Positions 21,440 through 29,308 of a DNA stretch of 43,912 nucleotides are shown here, piece after piece. Origin of the DNA: a bacterium (GTDB taxonomy: Bacteria; Verrucomicrobiota; Verrucomicrobiia; Verrucomicrobiales; Akkermansiaceae); the NCBI GenBank assembly GCA_018222765.1, contig JAAEZT010000025.1:13859-57770 (forward strand). Direction: 5' to 3'. Each line of letters opens with the position of its first letter. Within the stretch, counting starts at the first letter, position 1. The position numbers were made by a program, and so were the translations under genes. The notes beneath the pieces are model-generated. The model saw only the letters and a list, made by a program, of their open reading frames with translations, was not told the origin of the DNA and searched no databases.

Positions 21440-21788
21440 CTTCTTTCCAGACCACCTCCTTGGCATCGCCCCAGAGATTTTCAAGGGCATACATGTCACG
21501 AAGTTCGTAATCGAGGATATGGACCATGACGTCGATGAAATCGAGAACGACCCAGCGGGTGGCTGCTTTTCCCTCGGTGGCATTGGCCGGGTCTGACCCC
21601 TTCTGTTTTACCAGCTTCTCGATGTCACGGGTGATTGCCTTCAAATGCGGCATGGAATTCCCCGAACACACGATCATGAAATCTGTCAGAGTGGAAATTC
21701 CCCGCAGATCAAAAACGCGAATGTCTTCAGCCTTTGTTTCATCAGCAGCCTCGGCACATGCGAGGGCTAGATCGAGTCCGTTCATCAT
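21429..21788 (-). CDS. rsfS: Ribosomal silencing factor RsfS (YbeB/Iojap)
   Basis: RsfS binds ribosomal protein uL14 and blocks joining of the subunits under starvation. The 119-residue length and the motifs ALACAEAADETKAEDIRVFDLRG, TDFMIVCSGNSMPHLKAI, RWVVLDFIDVMVHIL and MYALENLWGDA are typical. ATG ATG starts at 21788. The gene lies downstream of the tRNA-Ala gene on the same strand, separated by a strong hairpin that should end the tRNA transcript, and it overlaps cinA. nadD, a common neighbour, is absent here. Confidence 0.94.
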   Translation of the reverse strand: MMNGLDLALACAEAADETKAEDIRVFDLRGISTLTDFMIVCSGNSMPHLKAITRDIEKLVKQKGSDPANATEGKAATRWVVLDFIDVMVHILDYELRDMYALENLWGDAKEVVWKEDED

Positions 21789-21824
21789 AAGAAGCTATGG
21801 AAGTAAGGTGGTCCCTATGACGGG

Positions 21825-21847
21825 AAAACCGGCCATACAGCCGGTTT
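21825..21847 (-). terminator. Rho-independent terminator after tRNA-Ala
   Basis: On the minus strand a perfect 8-base stem AAACCGGC / GCCGGTTT with a 6-base loop (21826-21847) is followed by TTTTCCC. It lies 43 bases beyond the tRNA 3' end and upstream of rsfS, so it probably ends the tRNA transcript. Confidence 0.65.
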
Positions 21848-21889
21848 CTGTCTGAAAAAATCAATCCATTCCCAGCAAAATGCGAAGAA

Positions 21890-21965
21890 TGGTGGAGCGT
21901 AGCGGATTCGAACCGCTGACCCCCTGCATGCCATGCAGGTGCTCTACCAACTGAGCTAACGCCCC
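21890..21965 (-). tRNA. tRNA-Ala (anticodon GGC)
   Basis: A complete 76-base cloverleaf. The acceptor stem GGGGCGT pairs with ACGCTCC (one G-U), the D arm is GCTC-AGTTGGTA-GAGC, the anticodon stem CCTGC/GCAGG holds the loop ATGGCAT with anticodon GGC, and the T arm AGCGG-TTCGAAT-CCGCT is canonical. The 3' CCA is encoded. GGC reads GCC and GCU alanine codons. Confidence 0.96.
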
Positions 21966-21987
21966 CTACTCTTTCAGGACGGGCGAA

Positions 21988-22016
21988 GGAGTAGAGTCAG
22001 GCCCCCTCGCTGGCAA
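21988..22016 (-). promoter_or_regulatory. Possible promoter of tRNA-Ala
   Basis: On the minus strand TTGCCA (22011-22016) is spaced 17 bases from TACTCC (21988-21993), ending 22 bases before the tRNA 5' end. The -35 is good but the -10 is weak. Confidence 0.3.
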
Positions 22017-22092
22017 GCGAAAAACGCCCCCATTCCAAATTTGGGTGAGTCGAATCCTTGCACCCGGGCAGGAATTGAAGTAACACTCTGTC

Positions 22093-22275
22093 ATGTCAGC
22101 ACTTCTTGCCCCTCTCGCCAAAGGATTTCTGAGCCTCATGGGCATCTCATCGTTTATGTTTGTCAGCGTTAGGAATGATGTTGAATTGCAGATCCAAGAA
22201 ATGGAGTTGGAGGCAGCCGAGTTAGAGCATGCACCGAGAGATCTTAAACTCGAAGCAGTTCCCGAAAAGAAGTAA
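22093..22275 (+). CDS. Small hypothetical protein, possibly membrane-associated
   Basis: A 60-codon frame with an N-terminal hydrophobic stretch (about residues 4-26) followed by an acidic, helix-prone tail (VELQIQEMELEAAELEHA). It lies alone between the tRNA gene and the DCC-family gene, with no overlap with another gene. An AGGA lies about 23 bases upstream, too far for a good ribosome-binding site. I do not recognise a family. It could be a real small membrane protein or a chance frame. Confidence 0.4.
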   Translation: MSALLAPLAKGFLSLMGISSFMFVSVRNDVELQIQEMELEAAELEHAPRDLKLEAVPEKK

Positions 22276-22376
22276 GAGAGCCGTTTGCACTCTGAAATCT
22301 TCTCCCTCCTAATTTTATGGCAGCCATCTTGGGTTAAAGCAAAACTTAGCAGCGCCGGGGAAGGAATAGCACTTCG

Positions 22377-22769
22377 CTAGTCTAACATTTTCTCATCCAA
22401 ACCCACCTCGGGGATTCCGCAGCTTACCGATCTACTGAGGGTGTGTCGTCGCCTCGCAATCTGCCGGTAACACCAATCTCGTAACGGTAGCGGAAATACC
22501 CTCATCGAAACCCCGACAAGGGTTGCCACTCCGCCCGTTGCAACCAACAATCGCTCCACCGCCAGAGCCGCCCGGCTCAATTCCCCCCTCCCATAAAACG
22601 CTATCGAATCTTCGTTGACCGCAACGCCTACCCTTCTCGCCGACTCCCCCTGCAAGGGTGCAAATCGAAGCCGGTCTTGCTCATCCAGTCGATGCAGCCA
22701 CCTGACAGCTCCCTGACACATCAGGCAGTCACTGTCGAAAAAGACGATATTACGCAGCTGACCCTCCAT
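22377..22769 (-). CDS. DCC-family (DUF393) thiol-disulfide oxidoreductase-like protein
   Basis: A 130-residue member of the DCC (DUF393) family. The N-terminal signature FFDSDCLMCQGAVRWL carries the D-x-D-C-x-x-C motif (Cys-Leu-Met-Cys), which resembles a thioredoxin-type active site. It continues with RFAPLQGE, a segment ending ALAVERLLVATGG, and a C-terminal RDWCYRQIARRR. The family is of unknown physiological role. The open frame extends to 22883 into radC, but the start at 22769 leaves only an 8-residue lead before the core and avoids overlap with divergent radC (50-base gap). Confidence 0.85.
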   Translation of the reverse strand: MEGQLRNIVFFDSDCLMCQGAVRWLHRLDEQDRLRFAPLQGESARRVGVAVNEDSIAFYGRGELSRAALAVERLLVATGGVATLVGVSMRVFPLPLRDWCYRQIARRRHTLSRSVSCGIPEVGLDEKMLD

Positions 22770-22819
22770 CACAGTTAGCTTGCCACATCCCATCGAAAAA
22801 TCGATGCTCTCTTTAGAGA

Positions 22820-23518
22820 ATGTCCGAGAATACCCGCATCCACGACCTCCCCGACAATCAGCGCCCGCGGGAAAAAATGGCAAATCTGGGTGCCGGGGCT
22901 CTTTCCAACGAAGAACTCCTCGCGATCTTCCTGCGCACCGGGACCAAAGGATCCAGCGCCATTGAAATCGGACGTCAATTAATTACCAAGCACGGCAGCG
23001 TCGCAGCCTTGGCCAGACTGGATCTCCACGAACTCCGTAAGGAATACGGCCTTGGGCTCGCCAAAGCATGCCAACTTCAGGCCGCCTTCGAGCTTGGATC
23101 CCGGGCTGTCCGCGAAAAATCTAAATCAACTCCGCTCAAAAACTCGCAGCATATCTACGATTTCCTCGCGCCCCAACTGGCTCACCTTTCAACCGAAAAA
23201 CTCTTCGTTCTCTCCCTCGACAGCCGACTCAACCTAATCCGCATGCGCGAGCTTTCGAGCGGAACCACCAGCAGCACCGTTGCCAACATCCGCGATGTCC
23301 TCCGCCCTGTCATCATCGATCAGGCCCACGCCTTCATTATCGCTCACAATCATCCTTCCGGCGACACTACCCCGAGTAATCACGATCAAACATTCACGAC
23401 CAATCTCTCCAAAGCTGCTAGGCAAATGGAACTCCCCCTCATTGATCATATTATTATCGGACGCCCTCTCGATGGTGCTGCGCCTTACTTTTCCTTTTTT
23501 GAACACGACCGCCTTTAA
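22820..23518 (+). CDS. radC: RadC-family JAMM protein (UPF0758)
   Basis: A 232-residue RadC-like protein of normal length. The N-terminal helix-hairpin-helix-like part contains RIHDLPDNQRPREKM and ALSNEELLAIFLRTGT. The C-terminal JAMM (MPN) metal-site motif is HNHPSGDTTPSNHD, with the preceding ELSSGTTSSTVANIRDVLRPVI. Despite its name, a repair role for RadC is not well supported. The gene runs toward lpxA with an 8-base gap, so the two are probably one transcript with the dehydrogenase and kinase genes beyond. Confidence 0.92.
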   Translation: MSENTRIHDLPDNQRPREKMANLGAGALSNEELLAIFLRTGTKGSSAIEIGRQLITKHGSVAALARLDLHELRKEYGLGLAKACQLQAAFELGSRAVREKSKSTPLKNSQHIYDFLAPQLAHLSTEKLFVLSLDSRLNLIRMRELSSGTTSSTVANIRDVLRPVIIDQAHAFIIAHNHPSGDTTPSNHDQTFTTNLSKAARQMELPLIDHIIIGRPLDGAAPYFSFFEHDRL

Positions 23519-23526
23519 AATTCATC

Positions 23527-24303
23527 ATGCCAGAAATTCATCCCACTGCCTTGGTCTCCGAAAACGCGCAACTCGACGACAATGTCGAAGTCGGCCCATT
23601 TTCCATTATTGAAGACGAAGTTATTATTCGATCTGGTTGCCGTATTAATTCACACGCTAAGATTTGTCGTGGTGTCATAATGGGTAATGAGAACACCATA
23701 GGGCATGGAGCTGTCATCGGCGGAGATCCTCAGGATCTAGGCTTTAACTCCAATACCAATTCAGGTGTCCTCATTGGAAACGGAAACACATTCCGTGAAT
23801 ATGTCACCATTCACCGCAGCACCGAGGCCGGCGGGAACACTCTAATCGGAAATGAAAATTACCTCATGGCCGTCGCTCATCTCGCGCATGATGTCGTGAT
23901 TGGAAATAATAATATTCTCGCCAACAATACCATGATCGCCGGCCATGTCACTTTGGGGAACAAGACCTTCCTTGGAGGAGGTGCCGGCATCCACCAGTTC
24001 GCTCGCATCGGAGACTGTGCCATAGTTCAAGGGAATGCCGTAATGACCCGGGACGTTCCACCCTACTGCATCGTCCATCAAGTCAATCAACTCTCCGGCC
24101 TGAATTCCGTCGGCCTTAAGCGGGCAGGATTCTCTCCCGCGGAGCGCAAGGAAATCAAGCGGGCCTACATCACCCTTTTCCGCAGCAAAGGTTCCCGTGC
24201 CGAGAACCTTGCCGAGGCCGATCTTCACACCTGGGGAGAGGCCGCAACCGTTCTAATCGAAGCGGTGCGAACCCCGTCCTCAAAGGGAATCTTGACCCGT
24301 TGA
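23527..24303 (+). CDS. lpxA: UDP-N-acetylglucosamine O-acyltransferase
   Basis: LpxA transfers a (R)-3-hydroxyacyl chain from ACP to UDP-GlcNAc, the first step of lipid A synthesis. The 258-residue length is normal. It is a left-handed beta-helix of hexapeptide repeats (IHPTALVSENAQLDDNVEVG onwards), with IGGDPQDLGF, FREYVTIHRST, and the catalytic-His region LMAVAHLAHDVVIGNN. The C-terminal helical domain (GLNSVGLKRAGFSPAERKEIKRAY) is typical. It suggests an outer membrane with lipid A. No other lpx gene is in the window. Confidence 0.95.
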   Translation: MPEIHPTALVSENAQLDDNVEVGPFSIIEDEVIIRSGCRINSHAKICRGVIMGNENTIGHGAVIGGDPQDLGFNSNTNSGVLIGNGNTFREYVTIHRSTEAGGNTLIGNENYLMAVAHLAHDVVIGNNNILANNTMIAGHVTLGNKTFLGGGAGIHQFARIGDCAIVQGNAVMTRDVPPYCIVHQVNQLSGLNSVGLKRAGFSPAERKEIKRAYITLFRSKGSRAENLAEADLHTWGEAATVLIEAVRTPSSKGILTR

Positions 24304-24360
24304 GTGCTTTTTTCTTTTGCAAAAAGTCCAGCAACTCCTTACGGACCTGTCAGACACATA

Positions 24361-25338
24361 ATGAGCAAACGAGTTCTCCTCACCACCACGTCTTTTCAGG
24401 ATACTCCCGGAACGCACCAAGATCTTCTCAACTCCCAGGATTGGGAGGTCATCCGCGCCCGCGGTCCACTTTCCGAAGCGGAAATGCTCGATCTTGCCGG
24501 TGACTTCGACGCCTTTCTCTGTGGAGACGACGCCATTACATCATCCGTGATCGACAAGTCGCTCCCCCGCCTTCAGACCATTTCCAAATACGGCATCGGC
24601 CTCGACAAGATCGATGTCGAATATGCCACTGAAAAGAAAATCCCCGTCCTCTTCACTCCCGGCGTCAATCATACCACCGTCGCCGAACACACCTTCGGGC
24701 TCCTTCTCGGTATCACCAAAGACATCCAATCCAACGCCGTCGCCGTGCAAAATGGCGAGTGGGTCGCCGGATGGAAAAAGCCCGTTGGTAACGAAATCAT
24801 GGGCAAGACCATCGGCATCCTCGGCCTCGGACGCATCGGCAAGGAGGTCGCCATACGCGCCAAAGCCTTCGGCATGGAAATCATCGCCTTCGACCCCTAC
24901 TTCGACGAAGCCTTTGGCGAAGAGCATGGTGTCAAGAAGTGCACTGACATGGATCAGGTCCTGCACAACTCTGATGTCGTCTCCCTACACTGTTTCCTCA
25001 CCAAGGAAACCGAAGACATGATTAACGCCGCCAAGATCACCGAAATGCGCGACGGGGTCATTATTCTCAATTGCGCCCGTGGCGAACTGGTCAATACCAA
25101 TGACATCGCCGGCGCTCTCAAGAGCGGTAAGGTGGGCGGATACGGTGCCGATGTTCTCGACGCCGAACCACCAGCGCCCGATCACATTCTTATCGGGGCC
25201 CCTAATTGCATCATTACGTCCCACATCGGATCCCGCACCCACGAATCTGTCCAACGCCAAGCCAACCGATGTCTCCATAACGCGATTAATTTCTTCGCCG
25301 GCGAAGACGACGTCCTCTGTGCCAATGGCCTTCTCTAG
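24361..25338 (+). CDS. D-2-hydroxyacid dehydrogenase (phosphoglycerate dehydrogenase-like)
   Basis: A 325-residue NAD-dependent D-isomer-specific 2-hydroxyacid dehydrogenase. The Rossmann motif is GILGLGRIGKEVA, the catalytic Arg is in NCARGELVN, the catalytic Glu in DVLDAEPP and the catalytic His in TSHIGSRTHES. The substrate cannot be read off; SerA-like, glyoxylate/hydroxypyruvate or glycerate substrates are all possible, and no ACT domain is present, unlike many SerA enzymes. The frame extends to 24304, but MSKRVLLTTT at 24361 is the natural start. The sugar kinase gene follows after 35 bases; the pair may function together in a sugar-acid pathway. Confidence 0.9.
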   Translation: MSKRVLLTTTSFQDTPGTHQDLLNSQDWEVIRARGPLSEAEMLDLAGDFDAFLCGDDAITSSVIDKSLPRLQTISKYGIGLDKIDVEYATEKKIPVLFTPGVNHTTVAEHTFGLLLGITKDIQSNAVAVQNGEWVAGWKKPVGNEIMGKTIGILGLGRIGKEVAIRAKAFGMEIIAFDPYFDEAFGEEHGVKKCTDMDQVLHNSDVVSLHCFLTKETEDMINAAKITEMRDGVIILNCARGELVNTNDIAGALKSGKVGGYGADVLDAEPPAPDHILIGAPNCIITSHIGSRTHESVQRQANRCLHNAINFFAGEDDVLCANGLL

Positions 25339-25373
25339 TTTTCCAACAACCTCTTCACTTAGCAAATAATCCC

Positions 25374-26474
25374 ATGTCCCTAGACATAAAACCAGCCTCA
25401 GAATGCGCCTACGACATCATATCGATGGGCGAAATCATGCTCCGTCTCGATCCCGGTAACGGCCGAGTTCGCACCACCCGTCAATTTCAAGCCTGGGAAG
25501 GCGGTGGGGAATACAACGTTGCCCGTGGACTCCGTCGCTGCTTCGGCAAGCGCGCTGCTGTCCTAACCGGGTTTGTCGATAACGAAGTCGGACGCCTCCT
25601 CGAAGACCTGATTCTCCAAGGCGGCGTCGAGACCCAGTTTATTAAGTGGGCCGACTTCGACGGACTTGGAGTTGCCGCGCGTAACGGACTCAACTTCACC
25701 GAACGCGGTTTCGGCGTGCGCGCCGCAAAAGGCACCTCCGACCGCGGGCATACTGCAGCTTCCCAACTCACCGTCGACGATTTCGACTTCGAACACATCT
25801 TTGGAACCCTCGGCGTCCGCTGGTTCCACACCGGTGGTATTTTTGCAGCCCTCTCCGAAGGTAATGCGCAACTCACCATCGAGGCCTGCAAGATCGCCAA
25901 GAAACACGGCAGCATTGTTTCCTACGATTTAAACTACCGTCCTTCGCTCTGGAAATCCATCGGTGGTCAGGCCAAGGCTCAGGAAGTCAACCGTGAGATC
26001 GCAAAGTATGTCGACGTCATGATCGGTAACGAAGAAGACTTCACCGCCTGCCTCGGATTTGAAGTCGAAGGTGTTGACGAAGAAAATATCACCGGCATCG
26101 ACATCTCTAATTTTAAGAAGATGATTGAGAAGGCCGTTGCCGAATTCCCTAACTTCAAAGCCACTGCGACCACACTTCGTGAAGTGCATACTGCTTCCGA
26201 TAACGACTGGGCTGCTCTCGCCTGGCACGACGGCGAATTTTACAACTCAGTCAACCGCGAGCACCTCGAAATCTTCGACCGCGTCGGCGGTGGTGATTCA
26301 TTTGCATCCGGACTCATCTACGGATTTTTGGAATACAACGACGCCGGCAAAGCCGTCGAATGGGGAGCCGCCCACGGGGCTCTTGCCATGACCACCCCGG
26401 GAGACACCACCATGGTGACCCGGGATGAAGTAGCCAAACTCGTCGGCGGAGGCTCCGCCCGTGTGGATCGATAG
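25374..26474 (+). CDS. PfkB-family sugar kinase, 2-keto-3-deoxygluconate kinase-like
   Basis: A 366-residue PfkB/ribokinase-family kinase. The N-terminal DIISMGEIMLRLDPG and GGGEYNVARGLRR motifs bind sugar. The C-terminal DRVGGGDSFASGLIYG holds the catalytic Asp with GGGD in place of the more usual GAGD. Length slightly exceeds typical KdgK (~310-340). The E-(I/L)-x-L-R-L opening and the VSYDLNYRPSLW motif point to KDG kinase, which phosphorylates 2-dehydro-3-deoxygluconate in uronate or alginate breakdown. This assignment is by family resemblance. No matching KDPG aldolase is nearby. Confidence 0.85.
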   Translation: MSLDIKPASECAYDIISMGEIMLRLDPGNGRVRTTRQFQAWEGGGEYNVARGLRRCFGKRAAVLTGFVDNEVGRLLEDLILQGGVETQFIKWADFDGLGVAARNGLNFTERGFGVRAAKGTSDRGHTAASQLTVDDFDFEHIFGTLGVRWFHTGGIFAALSEGNAQLTIEACKIAKKHGSIVSYDLNYRPSLWKSIGGQAKAQEVNREIAKYVDVMIGNEEDFTACLGFEVEGVDEENITGIDISNFKKMIEKAVAEFPNFKATATTLREVHTASDNDWAALAWHDGEFYNSVNREHLEIFDRVGGGDSFASGLIYGFLEYNDAGKAVEWGAAHGALAMTTPGDTTMVTRDEVAKLVGGGSARVDR

Positions 26475-26606
26475 ATCCTACTAACTTTTAGCTGCAGCTC
26501 TGTCTCGCTTTCTGAGGCATGGGCTTTTTGTTTCCGTAACTACGATAAAATCCATCCTCTCTGTGTCTCATTATTGAATGCTGGAGGAAGAATTCGTGAA
26601 TTCTAT

Positions 26607-29168
26607 TTACCTCACTCCCATTTCCATCAAGCGGTCGACGGTCCATTGGTGCCCCTCGCGAAACTCGAGTTGATCACCCTCATTTGCCTTCAATATCTGC
26701 CAGCATTCCTGAGCTTCCCGAAGATATCCAATCGCCAAGTCTTTCTTGCCGGCCAGATTGGCAGAGTGACCGAGATCTCCGCAAAGATAGGCGAGTGACC
26801 TTCGAACTGTTCCCGAATTTGGTCTCCTTACTCCTGATTTCAAGAGGGCCGTCAGTTCGTCATGAGCGGCGGCACCCAACCTCAACTCCTCGTCCTTCTT
26901 CCCTTGCTGACCCAGAATTCCAGCACGCTGCCATTTCAAAGAGGCGATGAGGTATCGCGCATTCCAATCTTCCGGCTCCTTAGCGATAACCGACCGCAGA
27001 GAGGCGATGGATGTTTCGAGTAGTCTTCCAGCCTCAGCCGGTTTTCCTTCGTCTCTCAAGAAGGTGGCTAGAATTCCGTTTTGAGACGAAAGATCGAAGA
27101 TCACCCCAGAGTTACCCGGCATCTTGGCGAGGAGGCTGGAAAGTTTTTTGACCCCTTCTTGCGCAAGTTTTTCGGCCTCAAAGGATTTTCCTTCCTGCCA
27201 AAGAGCCACCGCCCTCGCTGCATTTGCGGAGGCAATTTGATATTCCAGAGCCGGATCGGGCTTTTCTTGTTTGGCGATGAGCTTGAGAAACTCCTTGGCA
27301 GCTTCACCACGAAGTTTCGCCACATCCTCGGTTGCGCCTGTTCCCTCAATACTTGCTGCTGCGGCAAGATAGGTTCGACCAAGCGTCATCGCGAGGACCT
27401 GATTCTCAGGGAATAACTTTGTCAGCTCACGATAGCCCCTCAAGCACTTTAGATAAAACGCCAGAGCCAACTTTTTATTATTGTTAGCTTCGGCATTTCT
27501 GGCCCGCACCAAATCCATTGCCGCCTCCGCGCGAATTCGCTCCTTTCCTTCGTTGGGCCAAGCGGATCGAATTGCCGCGCCCGCCGAAACAATGTCGTCG
27601 TCGATATTCTTTTCGTCTCGGGCGGATTTCAGAAGTAGTAATCGAAGGTTGGCTCGAGCCCTGCCTGCACTTGGCAAGCCCTCAACCTCCAAAGCGGATC
27701 GCAAGGCGGCTTCGCCTAATTCAGCATCACCCTTCGCTAGAAGAATTTCAGCGTATCGAAGTCGTAAAATCGCTGCTTGGGACTTCAATTGAGGTCTCGC
27801 ATCCATCCCCTCAAGTTGTTCTTGAATCATCTTTGCAAGGAGGGAAAGACGTTCTTTACGACCCTCAAGAACGGGATACCCATTGACCCCCTTTTCAAGG
27901 ATCCATCGGAAAAGATGCTCGCTGGTTTCCTGCGCCGAAATGATTTCGCTTTGCGATTGGGACTGCTCGTTTGCGAGAGATTTCTGGAGTGTCTTCTCCC
28001 GTTCGAGGGCGCCGTCTAGGAAGCCCTGTGTTTCATCCCGAACACTTTCCAGATTAGAAATGGCAGAGGTAGCGGTGTCCCGATATTGATCAAATTCAAC
28101 CTTCCTCTTTTCTGTAATGACTTTGTTTTTCTGAACGGTAATCCCCCAAATTGCGCCCAGTCCGATCGCGACCAAGACACTCAGGGCCGCCAGAGTGCGA
28201 CTTTTTCGGCGGCCCTTGTCAGCATTGTCGCGATCAATTCGTTGGCGCTTTTGTTCGGCTTCGACAATGAAGTCCCGCTCGATGGATTCGAAATAGCGAG
28301 CGACTTCACGCATGTCGCTGGGTCGACCCATGACATCAAGACCGAGACAGAAATTAACCATCTCCCGCCGGCGTAATTCCCTTTCGTCCTCCGCTTCACT
28401 TTCCCAGATGACATCGGGATCTGTCTCCAACCAGGCCGCGATACTCTCCCGATCCGAATCGACATGGAATCGTTCTTCCGTTCCTGGCGCGGGACTAAAC
28501 GGTGAGAGGGTGTCATGACAACGTGGGAACCGCCCTGTTAGCAAGCGGTATGCTAGCACGCCGAAGGCGTAAACATCCCACTGGTATCCGGCTTCCTCGA
28601 GATAGCCCTCAGGATCTCGCAATTGCTCCGGCGGAGAATACAAGAGAGCGTCGCTGTATCCCATATAATGGACTCCTGGCATCATGCCACTGGCGAAATC
28701 CGCGAGAAGCGGTCCTCCATTGGGTCCGAGAAAGATGTTCCCCGGTTTGATATTGCCGTGGGCAACCCTCGCCTTGTGCATAATGGCGAGGCGATTTGCC
28801 AGCTTGATAAGAAAGGGCCAGGCCTTATCCGTCTGACAATAGTCGGCGAAAAAAATCTGAAGATTGCAGGGTCGATATCGCTCAACACTCCCAACCATCT
28901 CTAACCGCTCGGCCATCAGAGGCATTACGAGGCAGGCCGGACGAGCATGAAGGGCATAGGCGTGAATCTGCACCGTGACGTCCTGAGCCCCACCATTCTG
29001 CAATCTGGCGATACGATTCTCCAACAATGCCGGATTTGAAGCCATGGAATCGAGCACTTTGACGACGCAATCCTCCCCATTTTGACCCATTGCGTCGTAG
29101 ACAGTCCCCGTCGCACCACTTCCGATTTCGGAGCGAATGGTGATTCCTTCGATTATAGGAGGCTCCAT
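26607..29168 (-). CDS. Membrane-anchored TPR protein with Ser/Thr kinase domain lacking the catalytic Asp (likely pseudokinase)
   Basis: An 853-residue protein. Residues ~8-295 form a Hanks-type kinase domain: glycine loop GSGATGTV (16-23), ATP-anchoring Lys37, the catalytic loop HGNIKPGN (137-144), D157-F-A in place of DFG, and a PPE motif near 180. The catalytic-loop Asp is Asn139 (codon at 28752-28754), so phosphotransfer is probably lost although nucleotide binding looks possible. A single transmembrane helix lies at ~324-346, a short coiled coil follows (~350-400), and the C-terminal half is alpha-helical TPR-like repeats, probably in the periplasm. Kinase-plus-TPR proteins are common in this phylum. 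It is divergent from the DUF1501 operon (140-base gap), which suggests a regulatory or scaffold link; that is inference. Confidence 0.85.
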   Translation of the reverse strand: MEPPIIEGITIRSEIGSGATGTVYDAMGQNGEDCVVKVLDSMASNPALLENRIARLQNGGAQDVTVQIHAYALHARPACLVMPLMAERLEMVGSVERYRPCNLQIFFADYCQTDKAWPFLIKLANRLAIMHKARVAHGNIKPGNIFLGPNGGPLLADFASGMMPGVHYMGYSDALLYSPPEQLRDPEGYLEEAGYQWDVYAFGVLAYRLLTGRFPRCHDTLSPFSPAPGTEERFHVDSDRESIAAWLETDPDVIWESEAEDERELRRREMVNFCLGLDVMGRPSDMREVARYFESIERDFIVEAEQKRQRIDRDNADKGRRKSRTLAALSVLVAIGLGAIWGITVQKNKVITEKRKVEFDQYRDTATSAISNLESVRDETQGFLDGALEREKTLQKSLANEQSQSQSEIISAQETSEHLFRWILEKGVNGYPVLEGRKERLSLLAKMIQEQLEGMDARPQLKSQAAILRLRYAEILLAKGDAELGEAALRSALEVEGLPSAGRARANLRLLLLKSARDEKNIDDDIVSAGAAIRSAWPNEGKERIRAEAAMDLVRARNAEANNNKKLALAFYLKCLRGYRELTKLFPENQVLAMTLGRTYLAAAASIEGTGATEDVAKLRGEAAKEFLKLIAKQEKPDPALEYQIASANAARAVALWQEGKSFEAEKLAQEGVKKLSSLLAKMPGNSGVIFDLSSQNGILATFLRDEGKPAEAGRLLETSIASLRSVIAKEPEDWNARYLIASLKWQRAGILGQQGKKDEELRLGAAAHDELTALLKSGVRRPNSGTVRRSLAYLCGDLGHSANLAGKKDLAIGYLREAQECWQILKANEGDQLEFREGHQWTVDRLMEMGVR

Positions 29169-29237
29169 TTCAGGTATTTCCTGAGAAATTTCGCTGATTC
29201 TCCTCCAAAAGTCCAGCTTAGTGCCCTATTTGCGCAG

Positions 29238-29266
29238 TTGTTTTTTTTTAATTCAGATGATTAAAT
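29238..29266 (+). promoter_or_regulatory. Putative promoter of the DUF1501 operon
   Basis: TTGTTT (29238-29243) and TTAAAT (29261-29266) are 17 bases apart in the most AT-rich stretch of the divergent gap, 42 bases before the DUF1501 start. Each hexamer matches the consensus at 4 or so positions. There is no Shine-Dalgarno sequence before the ATG. Confidence 0.4.
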
Positions 29267-29308
29267 AAAACCCGTTCCACCGTAAAAAAACCCTAACCTC
29301 ACCACTTT

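Noticed and set aside
26589-26604. AGAATTC-GT-GAATTCT, a short inverted repeat between the kinase-like gene and the sugar kinase gene.
   Set aside because: The loop is only 2 bases and the arms are AT-rich with no T-run. Likely chance; it contains GAATTC sites.
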